Positions 5,055-5,062 of a stretch of DNA of 5,062 nt are shown here, piece after piece. Source of the DNA: Desulfonatronospira sp. (GTDB lineage Bacteria; Desulfobacterota; Desulfovibrionia; Desulfovibrionales; Desulfonatronovibrionaceae); contig PWSL01000386.1 in assembly GCA_003563255.1 (NCBI GenBank), forward strand, positions 1 through 5,062. Reading direction: 5' to 3'. A program made the translations under genes and the position numbers. Under the pieces are notes generated by a model that saw only the letters and a list, made by a program, of their open reading frames with translations, had not been told where the DNA came from and did not search any database. Every line of letters starts with the position of its first letter. Position 1 is the stretch's first letter.

Positions 5055-5062
5055 GGAGGTCA

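Overview
The window looks like an accessory, decaying stretch of a bacterial chromosome with a base composition just under half GC. The gene families and the style of the dispersed palindromes would fit a sulfate-reducing or related Desulfobacterota (deltaproteobacterial) genome. That assignment is an impression from pattern, not a proof. Only two genes look complete: a 532-residue ATPase with a C-terminal PD-(D/E)XK nuclease-like domain (minus strand, 1107-2705) and a YwgA-family protein (plus strand, 4097-4636). The other coding sequences are cut by the window edge, truncated or broken.

Left part (1-1106). The first 296 bases hold, on the minus strand, the 5' end of a gene resembling the N-terminal region of DUF4338/DruA-type proteins, many of which belong to transposase-like elements. 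Next to it is a perfect palindrome followed by a T run. Then comes an internal piece of a sodium:solute symporter gene (about 361-861, minus) with an amber codon in place of a likely tryptophan and both ends missing. From about 862 to 1106 there is no gene, only nested inverted repeats and a run of CTTCAGC heptamers.

Middle part (1107-3240). The large ATPase/nuclease gene is preceded, in the same direction and 50 bases upstream, by the stub of a second AAA-ATPase (PF09820-like). The stub keeps its ribosome binding site and start, but diverges just where its P-loop should begin. The 3000-3240 region upstream holds a possible sigma70-type promoter facing these two, a 6+6 palindrome and a three-copy CTCTTG direct repeat. 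If the promoter is real, the stub would act as a short translated leader to the ATPase.

Right part (3241-5062). A dispersed GTCATTCCGGCGAAAGCCGGAATCCAG-type palindrome (3250-3330) and a short inverted repeat precede the C-terminal half of an HD-family phosphohydrolase (COG1078, YwfO-like dNTPase). The catalytic HD domain is missing. Twenty-seven bases downstream is the intact ywgA-like gene. ywgA and the HD gene are neighbours in Bacillus subtilis too, so this appears to be the remnant of a conserved two-gene module in which only the unknown-function partner is whole. After it come a short ORF6N-domain pseudogene containing a perfect 23-base palindrome, and then about 200 bases with REP-like palindromes of the kind seen around IS200-like (Y1/RAYT) transposases.

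No rRNA, tRNA or CRISPR array was recognised.
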